From the NCBI GenBank assembly GCA_033398695.1, contig CM065819.1, forward strand, positions 2,157,501 to 2,221,500: DNA of 64,000 nucleotides. Direction: 5' to 3'. Shown piece by piece: positions 32,137 to 44,300 of this stretch (positions are counted from its first letter, which is position 1; every line of letters begins with the position of its first letter). The position numbers were made by a program, and so were the translations under genes. Below the pieces are notes generated by a model. It ran no database searches, had not been told where the DNA came from, and saw only the letters and a list, made by a program, of their open reading frames with translations. This DNA comes from Orobanche coerulescens (taxonomy: Eukaryota > Streptophyta > Magnoliopsida > Lamiales > Orobanchaceae).

Positions 32137-33496
32137 TGTAATATCCATATATTTTGGTATTCATGTGTGTTATTTCGGGCGCATTTAGTTGAGAAATTAT
32201 TCGCAATTTTCATTTTGTATTATGGTTATTTAGAACCGTGTGTTTTGACGATTGTAATTGGAATGTTTATGCTTGGTAATTATCGAGTTTGTGATTTCCG
32301 GAGTATGTTGTTCTGGACGAATGTCGAAGTGGTGCATGAGAGTTATGGCCGTAAGATATGAATGTATTACCAAAAGGGTGTTAATAGAATAAGAGTAGTT
32401 ATTTCCGAATAGTGATATGCACAAGGGCTGACTTCGATCGATCACCATAAATTCCAGAAAAATCCAAAAATTCTAAAATTTTATATAATTGTAGAGAATT
32501 GAGTTAGCTTTCCAATGGTTTAAACGGTGAGTTAATTGGAGCAATGACGAAGGAGTTATGGTCGAAATAGTGGACCCTGGTGCAGTGACATGGCCGTGTC
32601 ATTTGATGCGGGCCGTGTCGAGCTATTGCGGTTAAGCACAAACGTTCTGGATGGGTGACACAACCCATGACATGGCCGTGTCATTTGACACGACCGAAAA
32701 GTGCGGAAATGCTGAAAAACCCACTTCGGGAGCTATATATAGCCTTTGATCGATTTTTTGGGCATTCTAGCACCTTCCCTTCATCCTCCACCTAGAATCC
32801 TTCATCTTAAACTCCAAAATCAAGCCATAAACATGTTCCAAATACTATAGAATCAAGATATCAAGTTCATTTTTGAAGAATTATCCATCTCTTGGTTGAA
32901 TTAAGATATGTGGTTGAAGTTCTTCAAGTCATTTTATAGAATTTTGGGGTTTGTTGGGAATTCTTGATTCAAGTTCGTTTTGGCTTTCGATTATGTTATA
33001 TTATGATGTTGTAATCATGTTCTTTTATTTTCTCTCAAATTTTATGGATTAAATTCCGAGTTTTTAATCCGTTCTTGGGTTCGACCTTTGTTGCCTTCGT
33101 AGTGTTCGATTAAATGTCTCTAAGGGCAGAACTTAGGGTGAATCCTTCCGTTTCCGTGGTGTTGTGTTTTGATTCGGTATCTCGATGTGTTAGGGTCGAA
33201 TTGTTGAAGGAAGTTCGAACCGTATGTCCAACCGTTCGTTGTTTCCCGTGTCGTTCGAATTGAGGCAAGTACTTTGATTGTGTTTAATGTACTTCACGTG
33301 AATATATAAAAATGGGATTTGTGCCAATTGTTAATTGAGTGTGTGTGAGCCGAGTAAAACCAGTGAGGGTCCTCTGGGGTTCGGTAGACTGCATTTCCCT
33401 ACGGATCACTCGGTTGGGCTACACAACCAGAGAGAGCCTGACGAGGTCTCTTGGGGTGCGTATCTTGCGAGATGCGGGGCCAGTATAGCTCGGGAG
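32137..33496 (+). mobile_element. Truncated Tekay-like Ty3-gypsy LTR
   Basis: Starts TGTAATATCC, the usual start of Tekay/Del chromovirus LTRs. It carries palindromic GACATGGCCGTGTC at 32587-32600 and 32669-32682, a TATA box at 32734-32741, and the leader-like 'gaggcaagtactttgattgt' at 33262. It is interrupted at 33496 by the Athila-like element. The end of the LTR and any internal region are not seen. Confidence 0.65.
32734..32741 (+). promoter_or_regulatory. TATA box of the truncated LTR
   Basis: TATATATA in 'gggagctatatatagcc', about 50 bp downstream of the last GACATGGCCGTGTC palindrome. Confidence 0.55.
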
Positions 33497-34739
33497 TGCT
33501 GCGAGGAAATCCCTCACACTATGCCGCAAGTGCACGGTGTCAACAAGTAATAAAGTGATAAGTAAGATATCGTTCCCTCGAGGACTGATTTCACTAAGTA
33601 CCAAAATATTGTCAACTCACAATTTTATTTGAAGAACAATTATATGGAATTTATACCTAAACTAATTGCAGAAAATAAATAATAGTACTAATAATAATAA
33701 TACTAATAAGGGCGTAGGATTATGATTTTTACCTCAAACAATCAGGAATGATATTTATTCAATTCAATTCACTTTTATTCAATTTATTGTAAGCCAGGAA
33801 TTCCTAAATTATTCTAAAGCCTTTCCCAAGGTCGATAGAAAATACTACGAATTCTTAACTCGATATATCCCTATTCGAATTAGATAATTAATAGCTAAAA
33901 CAGTTCAAGAATTCCCACAATAAATAGGCTTCACAATCCCCATGAGTATATTCCTATCTCACGAAAATTATGATTCGTCTCACAAGAACTATGCCTAAAT
34001 TTTATCTCCCGAATCCATAAAGACATTCAAAACAATTCAATTGTTGGCCAGACAATTAAAAAGCATTAAGAACAATGAGAAAAATCCAATTTAATAGAAT
34101 AACGAATGAATTGAAATAATAATAAATAAATCAAACCGTCATGTAATCGGCTACAATCAAAATCCTACTCGAATAAATCTAGAAACTGAGATGCAGAAAA
34201 ACTAAGAAAAACCGTAGGGAATCCGTGGTCTTGTCGTCGCCCACCAATCTCTTCCTTGTGTTCTTCGCCCTAGCTATCGATCCACCTCCCTCTCTCTTCA
34301 TCCCTTCAATGCTTATTTATATCAGTCCTCAGCCTACAAAACGCGTCCGTGTGATTAAGTCGAGAACAGGCTCCAAAACGGCCCAGAAACACGGAATATT
34401 CAGCAAAACCGCCCGGTGGGCCGCGGCTCACTTAATCTGTGCCGCGGCTCACACGTTCAGCGCCCCATGCCTGGGCGCCTTTTTTCCTCCTGGGCCGCGG
34501 CTCACAGTACAGTCCACACGGGGTCCACTGGTTGTCTTCGTGTGCCGCGGCTCACTTGGTTTGTGCCGCGGCTCATGACCAAAAACTGCTGTTTTCGCCC
34601 GTTTTTCATCGTTCGAGCTTCCGGACTCTAATTTCCTGCAAAACATATAAGAATAGTGCATTAAAAGCTCATTTATGCATTTTAGGCTCAAAATGGATAT
34701 AAACTAATGATATAAAAGCGCATAAAAATACGCCTAACA
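33497..34739 (-). repeat. 3' LTR of the Athila-like element (1243 bp)
   Basis: Plus strand starts 'tgctgcgaggaaatccctca' and ends 'cgcctaaca'. Pairs with 49720-50972. The possible left target site is gggag (33492-33496); no matching copy is visible on the right because that edge is rearranged. Confidence 0.8.
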
Positions 34740-34754
34740 AATACCCCCAAACTT
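34740..34754 (-). other. Polypurine tract of the Athila-like element
   Basis: The minus strand 'AAGTTTGGGGGTATT' lies directly before the 3' LTR. Confidence 0.7.
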
Positions 34755-35149
34755 GAGCCTTTGCTTGTCTTCAAGCAAAAATTATCAATTTTAAACAAAA
34801 TGCATCGTGAATAATCATGCAAGTCCATAGTGCTCAACTTAATCAATACTACCCTGAAAATCTCAAAGAATAGTACAAGTATCGAAATAGCGAGTCATAT
34901 CCAGGATATTGATTCCACTAAGTAACCAATTTCAGTCCTAATCAATCGTTCATGAAGAAAATCAAGCTCAAAGATTAACAAGCGTGAATTTAACCGACCG
35001 TCAATATGAAAGGTTAGATTAAACAAGCTAATTCGCCCAGTCCCACAGTCTAGTGGCAAAATTTAAGAGTTTCATTATCGACATTACTCCTCGGACAGCA
35101 TTCCCTTATGTATGATCAATAATATAGATTCGAGTTAACCACTAGGTTT

Positions 35150-35483
35150 CGGCTCTCGGGATATTTCATCGGGATGGTCCTAGGGTGGAATTCCATTCTC
35201 ATGTCTTGGGGAACTGTTTGACGTAAAAGACACTCATGGGGCACATGGATGCTTCTAGTTACTAAGTTCCCCTCCACAGCGGAGAAACAACTTGAATAGC
35301 TATTCCCGCATGTCCGATTCAAGGTCGCTGTTTTACACGAGAGTAAACAACGGGTCACGCGAATACCCCCGGTTACTAGGCTCCCCATCATCGGCACATG
35401 CGAAATCTCTAAACCACTAGTCTAATCAGGGTCGTCGTTTTACACGAGAGTAAACAACGGGTCCCGTGAATACCCCCGGTTAC
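35150..35483. repeat. ~110-bp tandem repeat interrupted by the LARD
   Basis: '(a/g)gttact..g.ctcccc' occurs at 35257, 35371 and 35478 (spacing 114 and 107 bp), with 'ttacacgagagtaaacaacg' preceding the last two. The third unit is split by the insertion at 35484 and resumes at 44824 ('tggacttcccatcat'). Confidence 0.65.
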
Positions 35484-35728
35484 TGTAATATCCGGAATTT
35501 CCACTACTGTTGTTTAATATTATTTTATCCGAGTTATGTTGTACAGCGTGGAATCTGTACAGTATGGGTAAAATAATTGAAGGACCGAGACATCTGTATT
35601 GGTATAATTGTCGTACTTGGTCGACAATTGGACGTAAGAAGTATATGTATTCAGTATGTCGTATGTTCGTATTCTGTATGTTGAGACGTTGGACAAGAAT
35701 AGCTGAAAATGGCTAAGTATAACATTAT

Positions 35729-36225
35729 TAGCGCACGCTAATAATCATGAGTAGCGCACGCTATCATGCAGGTTCAGCGCACGCTACGGATATAAGATAA
35801 TGCACGCTAATGCAGTCAGATCGGAAGGAATCTGCGTGTGGACCAGGCCACTTTCGGCGCACGTTCTGATAAGTCAACGGATGTTGAAATGTAGTGTTAG
35901 CGCACGCTAATGCATGTTGATTAGCGCACGCTAACTGTATATTGGACAAAAAGGAATCTTATCCTCGTCAAAACTTTCGGCGTGTGGACCAGTCTTCGGA
36001 GAATACAGACAAACAAGTCAACTGATATTAGCGCACGCTAAATGCAAGGACTTGCCTACGCTAAGACAGTGTAAGTTACGTACGCTAATGCATGGGCATT
36101 ACGTACGTAAGCTCTTGTACGAAGCCAGACAGTAGCCCCTGGACCGCGATAGCACACGCTAACAAAGTCAGTTAGCGCACGCTAAGGCCGTAGCGCACGC
36201 TAAACATAAGGTTTAGCGCACGCTA
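35729..36225. promoter_or_regulatory. TAGCGCACGCTA dyad array upstream of the LTR TATA box
   Basis: Exact TAGCGCACGCTA at 35729, 35752, 35898, 35922, 36029, 36173, 36191 and 36214. Variants lie at 35775 (CAG..), 35798 (TAATGC..), near 36050 and 36075 (..TACGCTA) and 36150 (TAGCACACGCTA). Arms TAGCG and CGCTA are inverted repeats around a 2-bp centre, as for a dimeric DNA-binding protein. Modules with 'gtgtggaccag' separate the groups. The array ends 12 bp before the TATA box, an enhancer-like position. The function is inferred from position only. Confidence 0.75.
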
Positions 36226-36236
36226 GTAATATACTC

Positions 36237-36244
36237 TATAAAAA
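36237..36244 (+). promoter_or_regulatory. TATA box of the LARD 5' LTR
   Basis: TATAAAAA in 'tactctataaaaagggaca', directly after the dyad array; the R region presumably starts about 30 bp further on. Confidence 0.7.
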
Positions 36245-36942
36245 GGGACAGACGAGTGCTATGAAGCATTTCGTCCATTTCTTTCCTTTCACCCGATAGA
36301 GAGAACTTTGGGAGGACATTTGGAGCTCCTAAACACTAAGGGATGATCCTCTTTAACAAGATTAAAGATGGAAATCATGGATAAAGCTTTGTTCTTGAAA
36401 TCATTGGTGATTCTTGGAAATGGATTCAACCTTGGAAATCAATCCATTCCTTCATAAAGGTAATCACTCTTCATCTTTGGATTTCATTTTGGATTGAATG
36501 TTGATGTTCTTGAGTTGATGATTATTACATAAACAAGTTGATAAGCATGATTATGGGATGGATTATCGAATTATAATGATGTTATTGTTGATATGAAGAT
36601 ATTGATATGATTCTTGTGGTTTGAATTATGTAGTTCGTTTTCTTGAGATAATTTGATGAATCCTTCTCCTCAGTTTCAGATGTTGATGTTATTGTCGATG
36701 ATTACTCTCTGTAATGGAAGATTAAGGAAGTTTTATTACGTTCTTGATGTTTCATGTATTGATATTAAGGAAGATGATATATGGATATAGAACTTAGATT
36801 ATAAGTTGTATGATTGTTTATATGTTAAAGGATATCAGATTTCGTTGTTTTGATATCTATGAGCATGATTTAGAATCACTTATTGTTCTTGATAATCGCC
36901 ATATGTTGATCGGTATCTGAAAAACATGCATCTGTACAGCAT

Positions 36943-37024
36943 TAGCGCACGCTACGTTTACTGCCTAGTGCGCGCTAACGGGAGCAACTTAGCGCACGCT
37001 ACGTTAGGTGATTAACGTGCGCTA
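36943..37024. promoter_or_regulatory. Second cluster of dyad motifs, downstream of the TATA box
   Basis: Exact motif at 36943 and 36990, variants TAGTGCGCGCTA at 36966 and TAACGTGCGCTA at 37013. About 700 bp downstream of the TATA box, within the transcribed part of the LTR. Confidence 0.65.
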
Positions 37025-38958
37025 AGAAGGCAGAAAGTGCAGTATTTTCATGTTGTGGTTGTAAATTTGTGTTGGTTTGAGTAGGATTGATCCGACTAGT
37101 GTTTAATCGAGATATTGTCAAGCTGTTGGGTTTGTGGAATGGTTTTATTGATTGTTGATTGTTGTCGAACTTGTTGTTTATCGATTATTGTAATAGGTTG
37201 AGATTATTGATCGGTGTTTATAACCGTATGTTGCGGTCGTGTTCGAGAATGTTCGTGAATTGCATTGATTGGGGCCGAGGGACTTGTAGACGACGACAAT
37301 GGAATTGGTAACAGCTTCATCGGTATCGAGGCAAGTTATTACTTGCTCAGTTTATAATATTTAATGAATGGTTTCAGTTTCATTCGTTTATAATTCGTAT
37401 AGCAATGTTTATAAATCGTAATCACAGGAGAGTTGAGATTATAGGTTGTATCTGAGTTTTGGGAATTAAATCATAATGTATATGATTTACATTCTTGTTG
37501 GCATACTTGGTATCGAGGATAAATCATGGTATAGACAAAGGCGTGAATTATTTACCATCCGTGACATTTCGGATCGTCGAATATTCAGAATAATGGTTGG
37601 TGATGGTTTAGATATCGAGATTGCTCTCGAAGGACTCGAGCAAGTATTTTAATCATTTCGCCATTTGTGTCGATCATGTCGTGATACATTCGTGTATCGT
37701 TGTTGTCATGCATTTGTGCATTGTTGTTGTCGTGTATTGTGCACGGTTGTTTTGTGCAGTTGTGCATTGTTGTCATATGTCCACCATGCGTTGGTCCGAC
37801 GGGATCATCATGGGAATCTATAGCTGTGTGCGCTGGATCATTTGGACGATGTAATGCCACCATGCGTTGGTCCGACGGGATCATCATGGGAATCTATTGC
37901 TGTGTGCGCTGGATCGTTGGATTACCATATGTATTGTTGTTGTGCATATGTATATTATGGGTTTGCCATAAGTATACATTGTCGTTATTGTTGTGATCAT
38001 ATTGACGTTGTCATATGAGTATGCATCTGTAGGTCTTGTGTTAGGACCATGTCCGTATGTTATGTTGATCTGATCTCGGATTAGACTGACGTGATTGTCA
38101 TGGTATTTCGTATCTTGAGGTATGTTCCGTATTTCCTTGGTACTTGTCTTTGATGGACAATCGATTATCGTATTGGAATTGTCGATGTTATCCGATGGAT
38201 TGAATTGGCCAGAGTTGGTATAATTTCCGTATCGCGAGTTATGATAATGTTTTGAGAACCTTGAGTATTGTTGAGATACCGTACAGATATTTCGGTATTA
38301 TTTTAATGTGTTGTTAAGGATACGAATCGTGGATTCTCGTAAAGTTACGACGGTAAGATTACACTGGTCGTATTCTTACTTAGTATTTCCATTGATATGT
38401 AATTATTGACGAGATGTGATGGTTATCATTGTTGGATATTATGACTGACCCCGTCATGGGCTTTCTTTTTAGGTTCTTGGATTATCAAGTTTGTAGCGGT
38501 CGTGGAGAGATGAACTTCCCGGAGGATACTGGCAAGGGCATGTATTTGTGTTTTGAGTTTCTGATCAGTTGTTGTATTCCGCTGCTAGAGTATTTTAATT
38601 GTTTATCTTTATCCGCTGCGGGAGTATTTTTAAATGGCCTTTTTGGTATCCGGTAACTTAGGTTACTTTGGCAATCATTTTCTAAATCTATTCTGTTGGT
38701 ACGTGTAAGCGATAGCTTAACGTATGTTTTTAAACTGTTGAGTTTTGGCATTTTGGGCCTTGTGGTTTCAAATGAGTTTTTACGACGGTTTGATAAACGA
38801 GCTTTATAAATCTTCGAATGTTTTTAATAGATAATACCGTCGTTAGCCTCTTGGGCGTTTGTAAATGTTTGCGAAAATTTCCTTCAGCCTTGTGGGTTCC
38901 ATCTCGGGGCCCACGGCGCTGTAATATTCCCGGTCGGATCTGGGGGTGTTACAGAATA

Positions 38959-38970
38959 TGGTATCAGAGC
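38959..38970 (+). other. Primer-binding site (tRNA-iMet) of the LARD
   Basis: TGGTATCAGAGC, 5 bp after the LTR end 'gtgttaca'. Confidence 0.92.
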
Positions 38971-41371
38971 TTAGGTTGTGAAAACCTAGGCAGTCGGGTC
39001 GAGTTGGGTCTTGCTTTTTTCCTGTCATTCGAATTGTCGGTTGACAAGTGTTTGAGCTCTGGGTTTTTGTTGTTCACTCGGGCTTGTGCGTTATGTGATT
39101 TACCAGTGTGGTACTGGGATTGTTGTAACTTTTCCAAATGGTGTTAACGTGTTTCTTCAAATAGAGCTGTGTTGTGTTCTCGAGTTGAACTGAGTTTGCA
39201 AAATGTGTGTTTTGAAAATATATGTGTCGAATATTTTCTTGAGTCGATACATGTGCCAGTATCACGGGGAATCGTCGGCTTCACGATCTGTAAGTATTTG
39301 GATTCTTGAATTATATTGAGATTTATTGCCATTCTAAGTTGATATGCTTTGAGATTCAGCAAATATTATGCGTTACAGTATAAGGTGACAGAGTTGGGAC
39401 AGGATTGATGATCTTGAGAAGTTATGATTTTGGAAATCAATATGTCGGTTAAGCTTTGGAACGGAGTTGTACATTTGGAAGAAATATTGTGGATTGTTCA
39501 GGGGAACATGTAGTCATGTTAATTCATTTTATGATATATGAACTGTTTTTGAGCATTTGAAAATGGTACTTTTCAAAATGAATGTTTTACGGATGTTTTA
39601 CCGTAAATGATTTTTGGGCCGAGACCCAATAGATTTTTGAAATTGTTTTATAACTCAGGACTTGGGGTCCGAAAAAAGGTTTTCTACTTTTTAAACTTCC
39701 TGTAATATGGAACGAGATATGGGCTGAGACCCTAATGTTTCAAAAGGCTTTTTCATGTTTTCTAAAACTCCCGAGAATTATAAAACACATTATCAATCGT
39801 TTATCTATTTCGTTTCTGCCTTTCGGAGTTTTGGTTTACTTGTTCAAATGAAACTTCTCGGGAAGTCTTTCGCTGTGTTCATTTGTTTCAATGTTTTGTC
39901 ATAACATATTTGAGGTAATCCAGGATGGGTTAATGGTTGACATTGCGAGTCATAAGTGGAAAAGGAGTTTTTGGGTCGGAGTTTATATATTGAGATTTTG
40001 GAACTCTATCGTGTGGTTTTTCGATAGAATATCAGTGGATATTGGTTATGAGCCGAATTGGTATACAGGAGTATGGATGTGGTCAATCATTTGCATAATT
40101 TCATTTTATTTAATCATGCGTATTCGAAAAGAATTATTATCGAATACTTGGCACCAGTGAGCTGATTTAATTTTTCGGAAATTGATTTTGTGGTCTTACC
40201 AAAATTATGTTTTGAGTTTTGAAATTTTTGAAAGAACTTTCGAAAATTGTCTTCTTGACGAGACTATATGATTTCAACTAGTTTTGAAAATTTGATTGAT
40301 ATACATGTCCATTTAGTGCATAGTGCATATCATGGCAAAGTTCTGAGCGAGAGTCACGAACTGGATAGTACATCAGTTTGGTACGATGATAGAGGTTCGA
40401 ACGTTAGTATGGTAGTTTGATTATCCAGGGATGATCGGTTGATTTATCGGATAAGAGAAAAATACTACGTGTTGCAGGTTCGAGTACATCATGTAATTTT
40501 GGAACTATGGGTTTTATGAAACCGGGACATATGTGCTATGTGATTCCATTGGTAAGGTAGTAGCGCGATTTTACCATAGCGATCTTTGAATGATTTCTTT
40601 GTAAGTGTAAATTTGGGGATGGTGACCCCATGCTGGTTGTTTTGGATATTGGGTGGTCGTTTCCATTCCTTGTATGAATTGGTATGATCGTCGATTTGAG
40701 ATTCATTGTTCGTATGCCGAGGGGAATGTTCGCCAGTCGGGTATGTTTATTGAGATCTACTGTACGTGATTGAATTGTCGTTTTGAAAATGTTATTCTTT
40801 CGTATATCTGTTTCTGTGGTTCTGTGTTGACCGTGTTGGAGTTTATCATGGTGATGATATTCTCGATTGCGTTTCGACCTTTGGATTGGTCATATTAGAG
40901 TTTATCATGTCAAATAATATTCTCGATTAATTTATGGGTTGATCATTGCTGGTGATCATCTGAGTGTTCAGATTTTGTGTCGATATTTTGGGATTCGTTG
41001 CCATTGTGTTGGGCAGTTGTTTCACAGATGTATCGTGTATTATTGATTTGTATCAGGATTTGGACTTGATTGTGTAATCAGGCAGACAAGATTTGAAACG
41101 GATAAATTATTTCTTGCGAAGATGTTATATTTTGTTGAGACTCATGGAATTATGATCGTAAGCGTGTTGAAGCTTTACAGTGAAGTCACTTGCTAGAATC
41201 TCAAGAGATCGTCGACTTGGCGCATATGTAAATATGCTATTTTGGTTATTCGGTAATAATGATGATTGATCGTTGTCGTGATGGTTTCGGGATATTTTGG
41301 TTGAACGATTTGTTTGTATTTATGACGGATTGCAAGTTTCGAGGACGAAACTTATTTTAAGTGGTGTAGTA
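38971..41371 (+). other. Non-coding interior of the LARD
   Basis: About 2.4 kb without a recognisable domain on either strand; the longest frames are about 90-110 codons and lack motifs. The end 41339-41371 carries the Tekay pol-end phrase and a decayed polypurine tract ('aagtggtgtag'). Confidence 0.75.
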
Positions 41372-44300
41372 TATAATATCTGGAATTTCCACTATTGTTG
41401 TTTAATATTAATTTATCCGAGTTATGTTGTACAGCGTGGAATCTGTACAGTATGGGTAAAATAATTGAAGGATCGAGACATCTGTATTGGTATAATTATC
41501 GTACTTGGTCGACAATTGGACGTAAGAAGTATATGTATTCAGTATGCCGTATGTTCGTATTCTGTATGTTGAGACGTTGGACAAGAATAGCTGAAAATGG
41601 CTAAGTATAACATTATTAGCACACGCTAATAATCATGAGTAGCGCACGCTATCGTGCAGGTTTAGCGCACGCTACGGATATAAGATAACGCACGCTAATG
41701 CAGTCAGATCGGAAGGAATCTGCGTGTAGACCAGGCCACTTTCGGCGCACGTTCTGATAAGTCAACGGATGTTATAATGTAGTGTTAGCGCACGTGAATG
41801 CATGTTGATTAGTGCACGCTAACTGTATATTGGACAAAAAGGAATCTTATCCTCATCAGCACTTTCGGCGTGTGGACCAGTCTTTGGAGCATACAGACAA
41901 ACGAGTCAACTGATATTAGCGCACGCTAAATGCAAGGACTTGCGTACGCTAAGACAGTGTAAGTTACGTACGCTAATGCATGGGCATTACGTACGTAAGC
42001 TCTTGTACGAAGCCAGACAGTAGCCCTTGGACCGCGATAGCGCACGCTAACAAAGTCAGTTAGCGCATGCTAAGGCCATAGAGCACGCTAGTAATATACT
42101 CTATAAAAAGGGACAGACGAGTGCTATGAAGCATTTCGTCCATTTCTTTCCTTTCACCCGATAGAGAGAACCTTGGGAGGACATTTGGAGCTCTTAAACA
42201 CTGAGGGATGATCCTCTTTAACAAGATTAAAGATGGAAATCATGGATTAAAGCTTTGTTCTTGAAATCATTGGTGATTCTTGGAAATGGATTCAACCTTG
42301 GAAATCAATCCATTCCTTCATAAAGGTAATCACTCTTCATCTTTGGATTTCGTTTTGGATTGAATGTTGATGTTCTTGAGTTGATAATTATTACATAAAC
42401 AAGTTGATAAGCATGATTATGGGATGGATTATCGGATTATAATGATGTTATTGTTGATATGAAGATATTGATATGATTCTTGTGGTTTGAATTATGTAGT
42501 TCGTTTTCTTGAGATAAGTTGATGAATCCTTCTCCTCAGTTTCGGATGTTGATGTTATTGTCGATGATTACTCTCTGTAATGGAAGATTAAGGAAGTGTT
42601 ATTACGTTCTTGATGTTTCATGTCTTGATATTAAGGAAGATGATATATGGATATAGAACTTGGATTATAAGTTAGATGATTGTTTATATGTTAAAGGATA
42701 TCGGATTTCGTTGTTTTGATATCTATGAGCATGATTTAGAATCACTTAGTGTTCTTGATAATCGCCATATGTTGATCGGTATCTGAAAAACATGCATCTG
42801 TACAGCAATAGCGCACGCTACGTTTACTGCCTAGCGCGCGCTAACGGGAGCAACTTAGCGCACGCTACGTTAGGTGATTAACGTGCGCTTAGAAGGCAGA
42901 AAGTGCAGTATTTTCGTGTTGTGGTTGTAAATTTGTGTTGGTTTGAGTAGGATTGATCTGACTAGTGTTTAATCGAGATATTGTCAAGATGTTGGGTTTG
43001 TGGAATGGTTTTATCGATTGTTGATTGTTGCCGAACTTGTTGTTTATCGATTATTGTAATAGGTTGAGATTATTGATCGGTGTTTATAACCGTATGTTGC
43101 GGTCGTGTTCGAGAATGTTCGTGAATTGCATTGATTGGGGCCGAGGGACTTGTAGACGACGACAATGGAATTGGTAACAGCTTCATCGGTATCGAGGCAA
43201 GTTATTACTTGCTCAGTTTATAATATTTAATGAATGGTTTCAGTTTCATTCGTTTATAATTCGTATAGCAATGTTTATAAATCGTAATCACAGGAGAGTT
43301 GAGATTATAGGTTGTATCTGAGTTTTGGGAATTAAATCATAATGTATATGATTTACATTCTTGTTGGCATACTTGGTATCGAGGATAAATCATGGTATAG
43401 ACAAAGGCGTGAATTATTTACCATCCGTGACATTTCGGATCGTCGAATATTCAGAATAATGGTTGGTGATGGTTTAGATATCGAGATTGCTCTCGAAGGA
43501 CTCGGAGCAAGTATTTTAATCATTTCTGTCATTTGTGTCGATCATGTCGTGATACATTCGTGTATCGTTGTTGTCATGCATTTGTGCATTGTTGTTGTCG
43601 TGTATTGTGCACGGTTGTTTTGTGCAGTTGTGCATTGTTGTCATATGTCCACCATGCGTTGGTCCGACGGGATCATCATGGGAATCTATAGCTGTGTGCG
43701 CTGGATCGCTGGACAGGTAATGCCACCATGCGTTGGTCCGACGGGATCATCATGGGAATCTATAGCTGTGTGCGCTGGATCGTTGGATTACCATATGTAT
43801 TGTTGTTGTGCATATGTATATTATGGGTTTGCCATAAGTATACATTGTCGTTATTGTTGTGATCATATTGACGTTGTCATATGAGTATGCATCTGTAGGT
43901 CTTGTGTTAGGACCATGTCCGTATGTTATGTTGATGTGATCTCGGATTAGACTGACGTGATTGTCATGGTATTTCGTATCTTGAGGTATGTTCCGTATTT
44001 CCTTGGTACTTGTCTTTGATGGACAATCGATTATCGTATTGGAATTGTCGATGTTATCCGATGGATTGAATTGGCCAGAGTTGGTATAATTTCCGTATCG
44101 CGAGTTATGATAATGTTTTGAGAACCTTGAGTATTGTTGAGATACCGTACAGATATTTCGGTATTATTTTAATGTGTTGTTAAGGATACGAATCGTGGAT
44201 TCTCGTAAAGTTACGACGGTAAGATTACACTGGTCGTATTCTTACTTAGTATTTCCATTGATATGTAATTATTGACGAGATGTGATGGTTATCATTGTTG

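Larger units (their letters stand above)
35484..38953 (+). repeat. 5' LTR of the LARD (3470 bp)
   Basis: Contains the TAGCGNNCGCTA array upstream of the TATA box, a second small cluster downstream of it, and a 76-bp tandem duplication at 37781-37932 ('ccaccatgcgttggtccgac'). Nearly identical to 41372-44818. Confidence 0.9.

Noticed and set aside
34225..34702. Overlapping frames of 71-117 codons in the Athila-like LTR
   Set aside because: They arise from 'gccgcggctcac' repeats in the LTR; the copy at 50456-50960 differs in frame length.
43342..43884. 180-codon frame in the LARD 3' LTR
   Set aside because: Its counterpart in the 5' LTR (37480-37996) is broken, the sequence is low-complexity ('gttgttgtcgtg') and no domain is visible.
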